A stretch of DNA of 64,000 nucleotides from Streptomyces sp. WAC05374 (GTDB lineage Bacteria > Actinomycetota > Actinomycetes > Streptomycetales > Streptomycetaceae), in NCBI RefSeq assembly GCF_004353505.1, contig NZ_SMNQ01000002.1, positions 310,001-374,000 on the forward strand, given 5' to 3'. A model generated the notes under the pieces. It did not search any database. It was not told where the DNA came from and worked only from the letters and a program-made list of their open reading frames with translations. The position numbers and the translations under genes were made by a program. Numbering within the stretch: the first letter of the stretch is position 1; each line of letters begins with the position of its first letter. Positions 30,410-40,932 of the stretch are shown here, piece by piece.

Positions 30410-32353
30410 TCACTCGCCGGGTTTGAACGTGACCGGCATGCGGGGTGCTTTTCTGCCGGTTGGTGCGACTTGCAGGGTCTTGAGGGCGAACTCCATGACC
30501 TTCTTGTGGATGGGGCCGCAGATCTGGCCGCCGAAGTAGCTGCCCCGGGTGGGGTTCTGGATGGCGCAGTAGACGGTGATCTGCGGGTCGTCGGCGGGCG
30601 CGAAGCCCGCGAAGGAGGCGGTGTAGCCGCGGTAGCGGCCGAGTTGGGGGTCGACGCGGTTGGCGGTGCCGGTCTTGCCGGCGACGCGGTAGCCGGGGAT
30701 GGCGGCCTTGGTACCGGTGCCCTCCTCGTCGTCCACGACCGATTCCAGCATGGCGGCGAGGGTTTTGGCGGTCTTCTCGCTGACGACCCGGGTCTGCCTG
30801 GGCGCGGGGGCCGGGGTGAAGCGGCCGTCCGGTCCCTTGGTGCCGCGGACGAGGGTGGGTTCGACGCGTACGCCGCCGTTGGCGATCGTCGAGTAGACGG
30901 AGGCCGCCTGCATGGCGTTGATGGACAGGCCCTGGCCGAAGGGGATCGTGTACTGCTGCGAGGTGGACCAGCTCTGCGGCTTGGCGAGGATGCCCGGGGT
31001 CTCGCCCGGGTAGCCGAGGCCGGTGGGGCCGCCGAAGCCGAACCTGCGCAGGTACGAGTGCAGGACCCGGTTGGCCTGGGCCTGGGTCGGGCCGAGCTGG
31101 CCGGTGGCCAGGATGGTGCCGATGTTGCTGGACTTGGCCAGGACGCCGTTGAGCGTCAGGTACCAGGTGGGGTGGTCGATGTCGTCCTTGAACAGCCGGT
31201 CGCCCCGGTGCAGCCGGTTGGGGACGACGACGTGGGTGGAGGGGGTGGCGACGCCCTCCTCCAGGACGGCCGCCATCGAGATGACCTTGGCGGTGGAGCC
31301 CGGTTCGTAGGCGTCCTGGAGGGCGGCGTTGCCCATGGCGGCGGAATTGGCCTGGGACAGGTCGTTGGGGTCGAAGCCGGGCGCGTTGGCCATGGCGAGG
31401 ACCTCGCCGGTCCGGGCGTTCTGCACTATCACGTAACCGCGGTCCGCCCGGGACTCCTCCACCTGCTGGGTGATGGCCTGCTGGGCGGCCCACTGGATGT
31501 CGCGGTCGATGGTCAGCTCGATGTCGGAGCCGGGGACGGCGGGGGTCTCCCGGGCGCCGACGGTGGGCACCCGGCGGCCGCCGGACTGGGCGTACTTGAT
31601 CTTGCCGTCCTTGCCGGCCAGCTCCTTGTCGAGCATGGACTCCAGGCCGCCCCCGCCTCGGCCGTCGGCGTTGACGTAGCCCAGTATCCCGGCGGCGAGG
31701 GTGCCGTTGGGGTACACGCGTTTGCTGCTGGGCTCGTTGAAGACGCCGGCGAGCACGTTGACCCCGGCTCCGCCGCCCGCCTTGTCGCTGCGGGCCTTCT
31801 CGGCGAAGACGTTCTTGAGGTCCTTGATCTGGTTCCAGACCTGCGGGGTCTGGCGGCGGGCCAGCAGCGCGTAACGGGACTTGGGCGCCTTGAGCTTCCT
31901 GACCAGCTCGGCGGGGTCCTTGCCGAGGATCGGCGCGAGGAGGGCTGCGGCCTGTTCCGGGGCGTCGGGGGCCTTGCTCTCCTCGGGCGTGAACATCTTG
32001 GGGTCGGCGGTGATGTCGTACGCGTCGACGCTGGTGGCCAGCGCGATGCCGGCGCGGTCGGTGATCTCGCCGCGCTCGGCGGACAGCGTGTACTCCTGGT
32101 ACCGGTTCCGCTCGGCCTTGGCCGCGTACGCGTCGGCGTCGACGGCCTGGACCTGGAGGAGGCGCACGACGAACGCCAGCATGACCAGCGTCAGGCCCAG
32201 GCTCACCAGCCGCAGCCGGGGCCTGGGGCTGCCGAGGCGGATGGTGCCGGACCTGGCGGTGGGGCGGGACGCCGGACGCGGACGCCGGGCGGCCGGGCGG
32301 CCGGGGCGCGCGGGAGCCGGTACGCGGCGGCGTGGGGGCTGGGCGGGGGGCAC
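30410..32353 (-). CDS. ftsI: Septal transpeptidase FtsI (class B penicillin-binding protein)
   Basis: A 647-aa class-B PBP that crosslinks septal peptidoglycan with FtsW. A Pro/Arg-rich cytoplasmic N-terminus (1-48) precedes one membrane anchor (about 50-70) and the dimerisation domain. The transpeptidase domain has the active-site STAK, SSN and KTGTAN motifs in order. The GTG at 32353 follows the ftsL stop by 4 nt, with AGGTGA at the end of ftsL as ribosome site; the longer frame overlaps ftsL. Confidence 0.94.
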   Translation of the reverse strand: MPPAQPPRRRVPAPARPGRPAARRPRPASRPTARSGTIRLGSPRPRLRLVSLGLTLVMLAFVVRLLQVQAVDADAYAAKAERNRYQEYTLSAERGEITDRAGIALATSVDAYDITADPKMFTPEESKAPDAPEQAAALLAPILGKDPAELVRKLKAPKSRYALLARRQTPQVWNQIKDLKNVFAEKARSDKAGGGAGVNVLAGVFNEPSSKRVYPNGTLAAGILGYVNADGRGGGGLESMLDKELAGKDGKIKYAQSGGRRVPTVGARETPAVPGSDIELTIDRDIQWAAQQAITQQVEESRADRGYVIVQNARTGEVLAMANAPGFDPNDLSQANSAAMGNAALQDAYEPGSTAKVISMAAVLEEGVATPSTHVVVPNRLHRGDRLFKDDIDHPTWYLTLNGVLAKSSNIGTILATGQLGPTQAQANRVLHSYLRRFGFGGPTGLGYPGETPGILAKPQSWSTSQQYTIPFGQGLSINAMQAASVYSTIANGGVRVEPTLVRGTKGPDGRFTPAPAPRQTRVVSEKTAKTLAAMLESVVDDEEGTGTKAAIPGYRVAGKTGTANRVDPQLGRYRGYTASFAGFAPADDPQITVYCAIQNPTRGSYFGGQICGPIHKKVMEFALKTLQVAPTGRKAPRMPVTFKPGE

Positions 32354-32357
32354 TGCG

Positions 32358-32765
32358 TCACCTGCCGGGCGTCGTCGGGGCGGTGGGCGGGGCGGGCTCG
32401 GCCGTCGCCCGGCTGGGTACGCCCCGGACCGTGCCGTCGGGTCCCAGGAAGGCGGGGCTGCCGCCGGGCACCATGCCGAGCTCACGGGCGCGGCGCTCCA
32501 GCGCGTCGGGGGCGGAGCGGCCGTCCACGTCCCGCTGGAGCTCCTGCTCCTCGTCGGTGAGTTCGGTGGTGCGCTTCTTGAGTTCGCTGAGTCTGAAGGA
32601 GCCCTCGTTGAGGGAGGAGTTGAGCAGCAGGAGGGTGATCAGGCCGCCGCCCAGGAGCAGGACGACCAGCAGGACGAAGGGGGTACGGGCGGCGGTGCTC
32701 GGCCCGGACGGCATGAGCCGCGCGAGCCGCGCCGCCCGCCCCTTCAGCGGTCCCGCCTTGGTCAC
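32358..32765 (-). CDS. ftsL: Cell division protein FtsL
   Basis: A 135-aa bitopic membrane protein: a basic cytoplasmic N-terminus (1-27), one transmembrane helix (about 28-50), a short coiled coil (SELKKRTTELTDEEQELQRDVD) with the ERRARELGMV motif common to FtsL/DivIC-like septum-formation initiators, and a Pro/Thr-rich outer tail. It forms the FtsQ-FtsL-FtsB type complex that activates FtsW-FtsI. The GTG start lies 109 nt after rsmH. Assignment relies on position and architecture. Confidence 0.88.
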   Translation of the reverse strand: MTKAGPLKGRAARLARLMPSGPSTAARTPFVLLVVLLLGGGLITLLLLNSSLNEGSFRLSELKKRTTELTDEEQELQRDVDGRSAPDALERRARELGMVPGGSPAFLGPDGTVRGVPSRATAEPAPPTAPTTPGR

Positions 32766-32813
32766 CTGTCCTCCCGGTTCGCCCCGCTGCCGTATCCGTG
32801 CGTCACGTCACCG

Positions 32814-32874
32814 CCGTACCGCCGGCCGGCCGGGCCCACGCGCGCGTGGCGCCGGGCACCGTACCGCCGGCCGG
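32814..32874. repeat. 16-bp direct repeat flanking a palindrome in the rsmH-ftsL gap
   Basis: ccgtaccgccggccgg occurs at 32814-32829 and again at 32859-32874, the second copy ending exactly before the rsmH stop codon. Between them is the perfect 14-bp palindrome ccacgcgcgcgtgg (32836-32849). This fills most of the only sizeable gap in the upper dcw operon. Confidence 0.75.
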
Positions 32875-33831
32875 TCACAGGTCGTCCTCCCTGATCCGCT
32901 CGGCACCCCGCAGCCGGGCGGGGGCGGCGCGCCGGTTCTCGGCGACCTCCTCCTCGGTGGGGAGTTCGGCGCCGCGCGTCAGCAGCTTGAGCTTCGGCTG
33001 GTAGCGCTCGGGCACGACGGGCAGTCCGGGCGGCGCGGTGCTGGTGGCGCCCGCCGCGAAGACCTGCTTGACCAGCCGGTCCTCCAGCGAGTGGTACGAC
33101 AGGACGGCGATCCGGCCGCCGACCGCGAGCGCCTTCACGGCCGCCGGGACGGCCCGCTCCAGCACGGTCAACTCGCCGTTGACCTCGATGCGGAGGGCCT
33201 GGAAGGTCCGCTTGGCGGGGTTGCCGCCGGTGCGCTTGGCGGCCTGCGGGAGGGCGTCGCGGATGAGCTCCACCAGCCGGGCGCTGTTAGTGAACGGTTC
33301 CTTCTCCCGTTCCCGGACGATCGCTCCCACGATCCGCTTGGCCTGCTTCTCCTCGCCGTACTGGCGCAGGATGCGGACCAGCTCGCCGGGCGGGTAGGTG
33401 TTGAGGACCTCCGCCGCGCTGATGCCGGTCGTCTGGTCCATGCGCATGTCGAGCGGGGCGTCCTGGGCGTACGCGAAGCCCCGGTCGGCCTCGTCGAGCT
33501 GCATGGAGGAGACGCCCAGGTCGAACAGGACGCCCTGGACGCGCGGGACGCCGAGCCGGTCCAGTACGCCGGGCAGCTCGTCGTACACGGCGTGGACGAG
33601 GGAGGCGCGGTCGCCGAACCGCGCGAGCCGCTCGCCGGAGAGCCGCAGCGCCTCCTTGTCCCGGTCGAGGGCGATCAGCCGCACCTCGGGGAAACGGGTC
33701 AGCAGCGCCTCGCTGTGACCGCCGAGGCCGAGCGTGCAGTCGACGACCACCGCACCCGGCCGCTCCAGTGCGGGTGCCAGCATGTCCAGGCACCGCTGGA
33801 GCATCACCGGGACATGTCGGGTCTCGTTCAT
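32875..33831 (-). CDS. rsmH: 16S rRNA (cytosine-1402-N4)-methyltransferase RsmH (MraW)
   Basis: A 318-aa SAM-dependent methyltransferase of the ribosomal P-site region. The SAM motif [14 protein letters not shown], the RsmH motifs [22 protein letters not shown] and [14 protein letters not shown], and [19 protein letters not shown] are all present. The ATG giving [11 protein letters not shown] is chosen by family alignment and GAGGG upstream; the longer frame reads into the leader. It is the first gene of the dcw run. No mraZ gene precedes it in this window. Confidence 0.95.
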   Translation of the reverse strand: MNETRHVPVMLQRCLDMLAPALERPGAVVVDCTLGLGGHSEALLTRFPEVRLIALDRDKEALRLSGERLARFGDRASLVHAVYDELPGVLDRLGVPRVQGVLFDLGVSSMQLDEADRGFAYAQDAPLDMRMDQTTGISAAEVLNTYPPGELVRILRQYGEEKQAKRIVGAIVREREKEPFTNSARLVELIRDALPQAAKRTGGNPAKRTFQALRIEVNGELTVLERAVPAAVKALAVGGRIAVLSYHSLEDRLVKQVFAAGATSTAPPGLPVVPERYQPKLKLLTRGAELPTEEEVAENRRAAPARLRGAERIREDDL

Positions 33832-34012
33832 GCACGACCCTCGCTGCGCTCGCTCATGCGCCCTCTCAGATTCGGCGCGGCGTACGTACTGCCGGGTCCG
33901 GCGCCGGGAAGGGGGCGTCGGCCGACCGGCGAGCGGGAGGAGGCCGAGCCGTACGTACCGCCGCACACGCGGGGGAGAAACTGCGGATTCGCTGGGATTC
34001 GCTCAATGTCTC

Positions 34013-34055
34013 CGTGGACTTCGCGTCACTTTAGTCCACTCCCCCGCCCGGTCAA
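34013..34055 (-). promoter_or_regulatory. Main promoter of the dcw operon, with an inverted repeat over the -10
   Basis: On the minus strand TTGACC (34055-34050), a 16-nt spacer and TAAAGT (34033-34028) form a good housekeeping-type promoter, giving a leader of about 190 nt before rsmH. The inverted repeat gtggact (34013-34019) / agtccac (34033-34039) brackets the -10 and start site. Inside the leader GGATTCGCT is repeated with 10-bp spacing (33984-33992 and 33994-34002). The rest of the 411-bp gap to the carbonic anhydrase shows GC-rich sequence and an ACAAC/GTTGT inverted repeat (34167-34183) but no gene. Confidence 0.65.
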
Positions 34056-34242
34056 TCAACCGGGCAGCGCGTCGCGCGGGCGGCCCGGCGCCCGGCGGCG
34101 CGAGGGGCGCAATTGAGGACGGCTCGCCCATATGGTGCCCCCTTGCCCACGCCTGTGGGTTACCTCACAACAAGGTGCGTTGTCGTTCTTTGTCCCCTCT
34201 CACAGCGCGCCCGGAGGGCCCGTGACCATTAACGTCATAGCC

Positions 34243-34791
34243 ATGTCGACTTCCGCTTCCGCGCACTCCACGCCCAGCCCGATACACACGGGCGGCACGG
34301 TCACGGACCGCCTCGTCGAGGCCAACCGTCGTTACGCCGCCGATTTCACGGACCCCGGGATGGACGCCCGCCCCGTGCTCCAGGTCGCCGTCGTCGCCTG
34401 CATGGACGCCCGGCTCGACCTGCACGCGGCGCTCGGCCTGAACCTGGGCGACTGCCACACCATCCGCAACGCCGGCGGTGTCGTCACCGACGACGCGATC
34501 CGCTCGCTCACCATCAGCCAGCGGGCGCTCGGCACCCGCAGCGTGGTGCTCGTGCACCACACGGGCTGCGGCCTGGAGACCCTCACCGAGGAGTTCCGGC
34601 ACGAGCTGGAGCAGGAGGTCGGACAGCGGCCGTCCTGGGCGGTGGAGAGCTTCCGCGACGTCGACCAGGACGTGCGGCAGTCGATGCAGCGGGTGCGCAC
34701 GTCACCGTTCCTGCTGCACACCGACGACGTCCGGGGCTTCGTCTTCGACGTGAAGACGGGTCTGCTGCGCGAGATCGACGCGGCTTCCTGA
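34243..34791 (+). CDS. Beta-class carbonic anhydrase (short form)
   Basis: A 182-aa zinc enzyme that interconverts CO2 and bicarbonate. Zinc-site residues are C53 and the dyad D55/R57 in VACMDARLD, then H106 and C109 in HHTGC; IRNAGGVVTDDAIRSL is also typical. The compact size resembles Rv1284-type beta-carbonic anhydrases. The start is uncertain: ATG 34243 fits homologues, but GTG 34222 lies 3 nt after a strong GGAGGG and would add 7 residues. Confidence 0.88.
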   Translation: MSTSASAHSTPSPIHTGGTVTDRLVEANRRYAADFTDPGMDARPVLQVAVVACMDARLDLHAALGLNLGDCHTIRNAGGVVTDDAIRSLTISQRALGTRSVVLVHHTGCGLETLTEEFRHELEQEVGQRPSWAVESFRDVDQDVRQSMQRVRTSPFLLHTDDVRGFVFDVKTGLLREIDAAS

Positions 34792-35000
34792 CGTTTCGCG
34801 GCACGGGACACCCACCCGGACCATGCCATCCCCGACATATCGCACGCGGTTGTCCACACCCGAGTGACACGTACGGGTAACGCCAACAAGAATGCGGGGG
34901 TGGCACCGCTCCTGAATGGTTCGGAGGCGGTGTCCGTGTTTCAAGGGTGGACCGTGCCGTCAGTCGTGCACGGCCCATGGAACGGGCCGAGGAGGGCCGT

Positions 35001-36119
<1,119 letters not shown>

Positions 36120-36157
36120 TGGCGGCCGGGGGGCCCGCCGCCCGGGAGGGCGAGAGC

Positions 36158-37498
36158 ATGGGCGGGGTACGGGCCGCCCTGGGTGGGCTGACCACGCGCG
36201 GCCGGTCGTTCCTGGCGGCCGGCATCGCGGCGGCGATCTGCGCGTACGTACTGGGTCAGGGTGACCTGCTGCGGGTCGGGCTGCTGCTCGCCGTGCTGCC
36301 GCTGATCTGCGTCACCGTCCTGTACCGCACCCGCCACCAGGTGGCGGGCAGCCGGCGGCTGTCGCCGCAGCGGGTGGCGGCGGGCGCCGAGGCGCGCGTG
36401 CACCTGCGGATGGAGAACGTCTCCCGGCTGCCCACCGGGCTGCTCATGCTCCAGGACCACGTGCCGTACGTGCTGGGGCCCCGGCCCCGGTTCGTGCTCG
36501 ACCGGGTGGAGGCGGGCGGGCGCCGCGAGGTGTCCTACCGGGTCCGCTCGGACCTGCGCGGGCGCTACCCGCTGGGGCCTCTCCAGCTCCGGCTGAGCGA
36601 CCCCTTCGGCATGTGCGAGCTGACCCGCTCGTTCAGCGCGTACGACATGCTCACGGTCGTCCCGCGCACCGAGCCGCTGCCGCCGACACGCCTGTCGGGC
36701 GAGGCCTCCGGGTACGGCGAGGGGCGGCAGCGTTCGCTGGCGCTGGCCGGCGAGGACGACGTGATCCCGCGCGAGTACCGCTACGGCGACGACCTGCGGC
36801 GGGTGCACTGGCGGTCCACCGCGCGGTACGGCGAGCTGATGGTGCGCCGCGAGGAACAGCCGCAGCGGGCCAGGTGCACGGTGCTGCTCGACACCCGGGC
36901 GGTGGCCTACCAGGGCGCCGGGCCGGACTCCGCCTTCGAGTGGGCGGTCTCCGGCGCCGCGTCGGTGCTCGTGCACATGCTGGAGCGGGGCTTCACGGTG
37001 CGGCTGCTCACCGACGAGGGCGGCGCCCTGCCCGGCGACGCCGGGGACGGGTTCGCCGGCTCGGCCCAGGACTCCGCCGACGCGGCCGGCCTGATGATGG
37101 ACGCGCTCGCGGTCGTCGACCACTCCGACGGAGCGGGGCTCTCGCGCGCGTACGACCTGCTGCGCGGCGGGAACGAGGGGCTGCTGGTGGCGTTCATCGG
37201 CGACCTGGACGAGGAGCAGGCCGCGGTGGCGGCCCGGATGCGGCAGCGCAGCGGCGCGGCCGTCGCCTTCGTCCTGGACAGCGGCACCTGGCTGACCGGC
37301 GGTGCGGTGGCCGGTGCCGTGGAGGACACTCTGCGGCGCCTGCGCGACGCGGGGTGGACCGCGGTGGCCGTGCCGCCCGGGGCGTCGCTCACCGAACTGT
37401 GGCGGCACGCCGGCCGGGCACGCCCGGGAGCGGACACGGCGGGCGGCGCCGCGAGCGGCATGAGCGGGATGACAGGGGTTTCGGGGGGTTGGTCATGA
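36158..37498 (+). CDS. DUF58 domain protein
   Basis: A 446-aa protein with two hydrophobic helices near the N-terminus (about 13-50) and the DUF58 motif [23 protein letters not shown]...[28 protein letters not shown], followed by a von-Willebrand-A-like C-terminal half. DUF58 proteins pair with MoxR ATPases and TgpA-type transglutaminases. The ATG at 36158 is chosen because GGAGGG lies 7 nt upstream; alternatives at 36116 (GTG) and 36119 (ATG) overlap the moxR stop. Its stop forms an ATGA overlap with the next gene. Confidence 0.87.
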   Translation: MGGVRAALGGLTTRGRSFLAAGIAAAICAYVLGQGDLLRVGLLLAVLPLICVTVLYRTRHQVAGSRRLSPQRVAAGAEARVHLRMENVSRLPTGLLMLQDHVPYVLGPRPRFVLDRVEAGGRREVSYRVRSDLRGRYPLGPLQLRLSDPFGMCELTRSFSAYDMLTVVPRTEPLPPTRLSGEASGYGEGRQRSLALAGEDDVIPREYRYGDDLRRVHWRSTARYGELMVRREEQPQRARCTVLLDTRAVAYQGAGPDSAFEWAVSGAASVLVHMLERGFTVRLLTDEGGALPGDAGDGFAGSAQDSADAAGLMMDALAVVDHSDGAGLSRAYDLLRGGNEGLLVAFIGDLDEEQAAVAARMRQRSGAAVAFVLDSGTWLTGGAVAGAVEDTLRRLRDAGWTAVAVPPGASLTELWRHAGRARPGADTAGGAASGMSGMTGVSGGWS

Positions 37499-39921
37499 GT
37501 GGTCGCGGGAGGCTGGCGCTGTGCGCCTTCGCCGCCACGCTGATGGCGGCGGGCGCACTGCTGCCCCTGGTCGATCCGGCCACCTGGATCGTCCAGGCCG
37601 CGGTGCTGGTCGCGGCGCAGAGCGGCGCGGGCGCGCTGGTACGGCGGTGGTCGTCGGCCCGCGCGCTGACCGTGGCGGTCCAGGCCCTGGTGGCCCTGAT
37701 GGCGCTGACGGTCGTCTTCGTCCGGGACCACGCGGTCGCCGGGTTCCTGCCGGGGCCGGACGCCGTGCGCCAGTTCGGCGTGCTGCTGACCACGGGTGCG
37801 GACGACGTCGCGAAGTACGCGACCCCGGCGCCCGAGACGGACGGCATCAGGCTGATGCTGGTCGGCGGCGTGCTGGTGATCGGGCTGGCGGTGGACGTCC
37901 TCGCGGTGACGTTCCGCAGCGCCGCCCCGGCGGGCCTGCCGCTGCTGGCGCTGTACTCGGTCGCGGCCGGGCTGTCGGGCGGCGGCGCGAGCTGGCTGTG
38001 GTTCCTGCTGGCGGCCGTCGGCTACCTGCTGCTCCTGCTGGCCGAGGGCCGCGACCGGCTCTCCCAGTGGGGCCGGGTCTTCGGCGGCGCGCCGCCCGCC
38101 ACCCGGCGCGGCCGGGGCACGGGCGGGCCCGCCCCGGGCGGCGGCCCGGTGGCACCGGTGCGCACGGGACGGCGGATCGGCGTGGTGGCCCTGGGCATCG
38201 CGCTGGCCGTGCCGGCCGTGCTGCCGTCGCTCGGCGGCGGACTGCTGGACACCGCGGGCGCCGCGGGCGGTGAGGGCGGCGGGGGCACCATTTCCGCGGT
38301 CAACCCGCTGGTGTCCCTCCAGGACAACCTGACCCAGCCGGAGGACCGCGAGGTGCTGCGCTACCGCACCAACGCGGAGGAGACCTCCGGGATGTACCTG
38401 CGCCTGGTGGCGCTCGACCAGTTCGACGGCACCTCCTGGAAGACCTCCCAGCGCCCCATCGGCGACGTACCGGAGGATCTGCCGCGCCCGGACGGGCTGA
38501 ACGGGGGCGTCGCCACCACCGAGATCACCACGAACGTCTCCGCGTCCGACTCCTACGAGCAGAAGTGGCTCCCGCTGCCCTACCCGGCGACCCGGGTCGA
38601 CATCGGCGGCCGCTGGCGCTACGAGCCCGCCGGGCGCATGCTCGTCGGCGACGAGGGCCAGACCACCAAGGGCGTGCAGTACTCGGTGCGCAGCCTGGTC
38701 CTGAACCCCACCCCGGAACAGCTCGCGAAGGCTCCCGCGGCCCCGGAGGCGCTGGCGCGCGAGTACACCAGGGTGCCCGAGGGGCTGCCCCAGGACGTGA
38801 AGTCGACGGCGCTGCGGGTCACCAAGGACGCGGCGAACGACTACGAGCGGGCGGTGAAGCTCCAGGACTGGTTCGCCGTGGAGGGCGGCTTCCGCTACGA
38901 CACCGAGGTGTCGTCGGGCACGGGGGTCACCGCGATCTCCCAGTTCCTGAAGAACAAGGAGGGGTTCTGCATCCACTTCTCCTTCTCGATGGCGGCCATG
39001 GCCCGGACGCTGGACATTCCGGCGCGGGTCGCGGTCGGCTTCACCCCGGGCGCCCCGCAGTCGGAGGGCGTCATGTCGGTGGGCATCCGCGACGCCCACG
39101 CCTGGCCCGAGCTGTACTTCGAGGGCGTGGGGTGGACCCGCTTCGAGCCGACGCCGACGCGCGGCTCCGTGCCCGAGTACACCCGGCAGGAGACGCCGAC
39201 GGGTGAGCCGAGCACTCCGGCCGCGCCCGAGGAGAGCGCCACCACGGCGCCCTCCGCGCAGCCTTCCGTCCAGGAGAGCTGCCCGCCCCAGGCGCGGCGG
39301 CTGGGCGAGTGCGGCGACACCGAGGAGCCGGGCGCCGTCGCCGCTGGTGACACGGGTCCGCCGTGGGGCACGATCCTGCTCGTCGCCGGGACCGTGGTGG
39401 CGGTGGTGCTGATACCGCTGCTGCCGCTGCTGTGGCGGGTCCGGGTACGGGCCCGGCGCCTCGGTACGGCGGGGCGCGGCGCCGAGGACGCGGCCGCCCG
39501 GACCCTGGCGGTCTGGGAGGAGGTCCTCGACACGGCGTGGGACTACGGCATCCCGCCGGACGAGTCGCAGACGCCCCGCAGGACGGCGGTCCGCCTCCTC
39601 CTGCTGGGCAAGCTGGAGGGCGCGCCGGCCGAGGCGGTGCACCGGGTGGCCGACGCGGTGGAGCAGGTCCTCTACGCCCCGCGGCCACGTCCCGCGGCCG
39701 GCCTGGCCGAGGACGCCACCCGTGTCCGCGAGGGCCTGGCCGCCGGCGTGGGCCGGAAGCACCGGCTGCGCGCACTGCTCGCCCCGCGGTCGGCCGTCCG
39801 GGTGGTCTGGGCGGTCTCGGACCGCTGGACGGCTCTCACGACCCGCTGGGCCGACCAGCGCGGCCGTGTCGTGGCCCGCTGCTCCACGCTGCTGCGCCGC
39901 CCCAGCCGCCAGCGCGGCTGA
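37495..39921 (+). CDS. TgpA-like transglutaminase-domain membrane protein
   Basis: An 808-aa membrane protein: five or six N-terminal helices (about 8-215), a large outer domain with a transglutaminase-like core (C492 in NKEGFCIHFS, H535 in RDAHAWPEL, E551 in WTRFEPTPTRG), a Pro/Ser/Thr-rich linker, one more helix (about 622-645) and a cytoplasmic DUF4129-like tail. Pseudomonas TgpA of this layout is essential and implicated in envelope biology. The ATG overlaps the DUF58 stop by 4 bp, so synthesis is coupled. The substrate is unknown. Confidence 0.88.
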   Translation: MSGRGRLALCAFAATLMAAGALLPLVDPATWIVQAAVLVAAQSGAGALVRRWSSARALTVAVQALVALMALTVVFVRDHAVAGFLPGPDAVRQFGVLLTTGADDVAKYATPAPETDGIRLMLVGGVLVIGLAVDVLAVTFRSAAPAGLPLLALYSVAAGLSGGGASWLWFLLAAVGYLLLLLAEGRDRLSQWGRVFGGAPPATRRGRGTGGPAPGGGPVAPVRTGRRIGVVALGIALAVPAVLPSLGGGLLDTAGAAGGEGGGGTISAVNPLVSLQDNLTQPEDREVLRYRTNAEETSGMYLRLVALDQFDGTSWKTSQRPIGDVPEDLPRPDGLNGGVATTEITTNVSASDSYEQKWLPLPYPATRVDIGGRWRYEPAGRMLVGDEGQTTKGVQYSVRSLVLNPTPEQLAKAPAAPEALAREYTRVPEGLPQDVKSTALRVTKDAANDYERAVKLQDWFAVEGGFRYDTEVSSGTGVTAISQFLKNKEGFCIHFSFSMAAMARTLDIPARVAVGFTPGAPQSEGVMSVGIRDAHAWPELYFEGVGWTRFEPTPTRGSVPEYTRQETPTGEPSTPAAPEESATTAPSAQPSVQESCPPQARRLGECGDTEEPGAVAAGDTGPPWGTILLVAGTVVAVVLIPLLPLLWRVRVRARRLGTAGRGAEDAAARTLAVWEEVLDTAWDYGIPPDESQTPRRTAVRLLLLGKLEGAPAEAVHRVADAVEQVLYAPRPRPAAGLAEDATRVREGLAAGVGRKHRLRALLAPRSAVRVVWAVSDRWTALTTRWADQRGRVVARCSTLLRRPSRQRG

Positions 39922-39940
39922 GCGGCTGCCGCGTCATCGC

Positions 39941-39975
39941 ACCGAAGCCCCCGGCTTTATGCCGGGGGCTTCGGT
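39941..39975 (+). terminator. Terminator of the MoxR-DUF58-transglutaminase operon
   Basis: Perfect 15-bp arms, accgaagcccccggc (39941-39955) and gccgggggcttcggt (39961-39975), with loop tttat, 19 nt after the stop. Confidence 0.88.
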
Positions 39976-40220
39976 GTTGGTGGCGGTGCGTGCGCGGCTC
40001 AGGTGTGGTGGACGCGAGGTCCAGGGCGGTGGTGCCAGGCTCGGGCACGGGCCGGTGGCCGGCCGGGCGCACTGGGGGTGGGCCGCCTGGCCGAGGGCAG
40101 CGAGCGGTGGGCGCCCCCGGTTCGGTGGGGCGCACGGGGGCGAATCCGGGCGCGGGGCCCGGCACGGGGTGGGCGTCGTGGGGCGCGGGCTGCGCTCCGG
40201 TGCGCCCGGGCAGGCGTGGC

Positions 40221-40252
40221 TGAGGGGCGGCCGCGCGCGCGGTCGCCCCTCA
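40221..40252 (-). terminator. Terminator of the DUF3040 gene; empty GC-rich stretch before it
   Basis: Arms tgaggggcggccgcg (40221-40235) and cgcggtcgcccctca (40238-40252) pair with one wobble, 15 nt past the DUF3040 stop on the minus strand. The 245 bp between the two terminators (39976-40220) are very G-rich on the plus strand, and I see no gene or RNA there. Confidence 0.7.
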
Positions 40253-40267
40253 GTCGTCACTCTGCTT

Positions 40268-40666
40268 TCAGTGGCCTTGCTCGTCGCGGCGGCGCTGCCA
40301 CCGCTGCTCGATCCGGTCCATCATCGAGCGGCGCTGTCGCGGGTGGTGCCGGCCGCCGTGGGCCGTGCCTCCCTCGGCCTGCTGCTCGCCCGGCTTGGGC
40401 GCCTTGCGCCATCCGGTGACCGCGAGGACCGCACAGCCGAGCATGACGAGGAATCCCACCACGCTGATCCAGATCTGCTGCGCGACCATTCCGGCCATGA
40501 GGAGCGCGATACCCACCAGGAAGCCTGCGACCGCCTGGTAGACCCGTCGCCGGGTGTATGTACGCAGCCCGCTTCCCTCGAGCGCTGTCGCGAACTTGGG
40601 ATCTTCGGCGTACAGCGCTCGCTCCATCTGCTCGAGCATTCGCTGCTCGTGCTCCGAGAGCGGCAC
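40268..40666 (-). CDS. DUF3040 small membrane protein
   Basis: A 132-aa actinobacterial protein. The N-terminus VPLSEHEQRMLEQMERALYAEDPKFA is the DUF3040 signature; two membrane helices (about 47-67 and 70-88) follow, then a basic His/Arg-rich tail. The GTG has GGAGGA 5 nt upstream. Function is unknown; genes of this type are commonly found near the dcw region of actinobacteria. A possible -10 (TATCCT, 40723-40718 on the minus strand) lies 52 nt upstream. The rest of the gap to 40932 shows nothing definite. Confidence 0.88.
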   Translation of the reverse strand: MPLSEHEQRMLEQMERALYAEDPKFATALEGSGLRTYTRRRVYQAVAGFLVGIALLMAGMVAQQIWISVVGFLVMLGCAVLAVTGWRKAPKPGEQQAEGGTAHGGRHHPRQRRSMMDRIEQRWQRRRDEQGH

Positions 40667-40932
40667 GGAGTCCTCCTCGTCGTCGGTCGCTGGGGGCGAC
40701 CGGTATGCGGCCCTTTCAGGATAGGCAGGGATTCGCCCCCGTGAAACCCGCCCTCTGTGCCATTTCACCGATCGGGCCGCCATGCCGGTTCGGCTGGTGA
40801 GGCGTTGATTCCCCGTCCTCCGATCCGTCATGCCGGATGGTGTCCCTCGATCATACGGGGATCGGGACGCGAGCGGGGGGCCTGTGGCGTACTCCATCTG
40901 CGGCTGCGCCGCTGATCAGCCCCCTGCTCGGC

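Noticed and set aside
36613..37494. Long in-frame extension of the transglutaminase gene through the DUF58 gene
   Set aside because: It is the out-of-frame shadow of DUF58; the ATG at 37495 overlaps the DUF58 stop and directly precedes the first membrane helix.
39976..40220. Several open frames in the G-rich stretch after the transglutaminase gene
   Set aside because: The segment lies between two terminators, and the frames are compositional artefacts with no motif or ribosome site. I also looked for a tRNA-like fold and found none.
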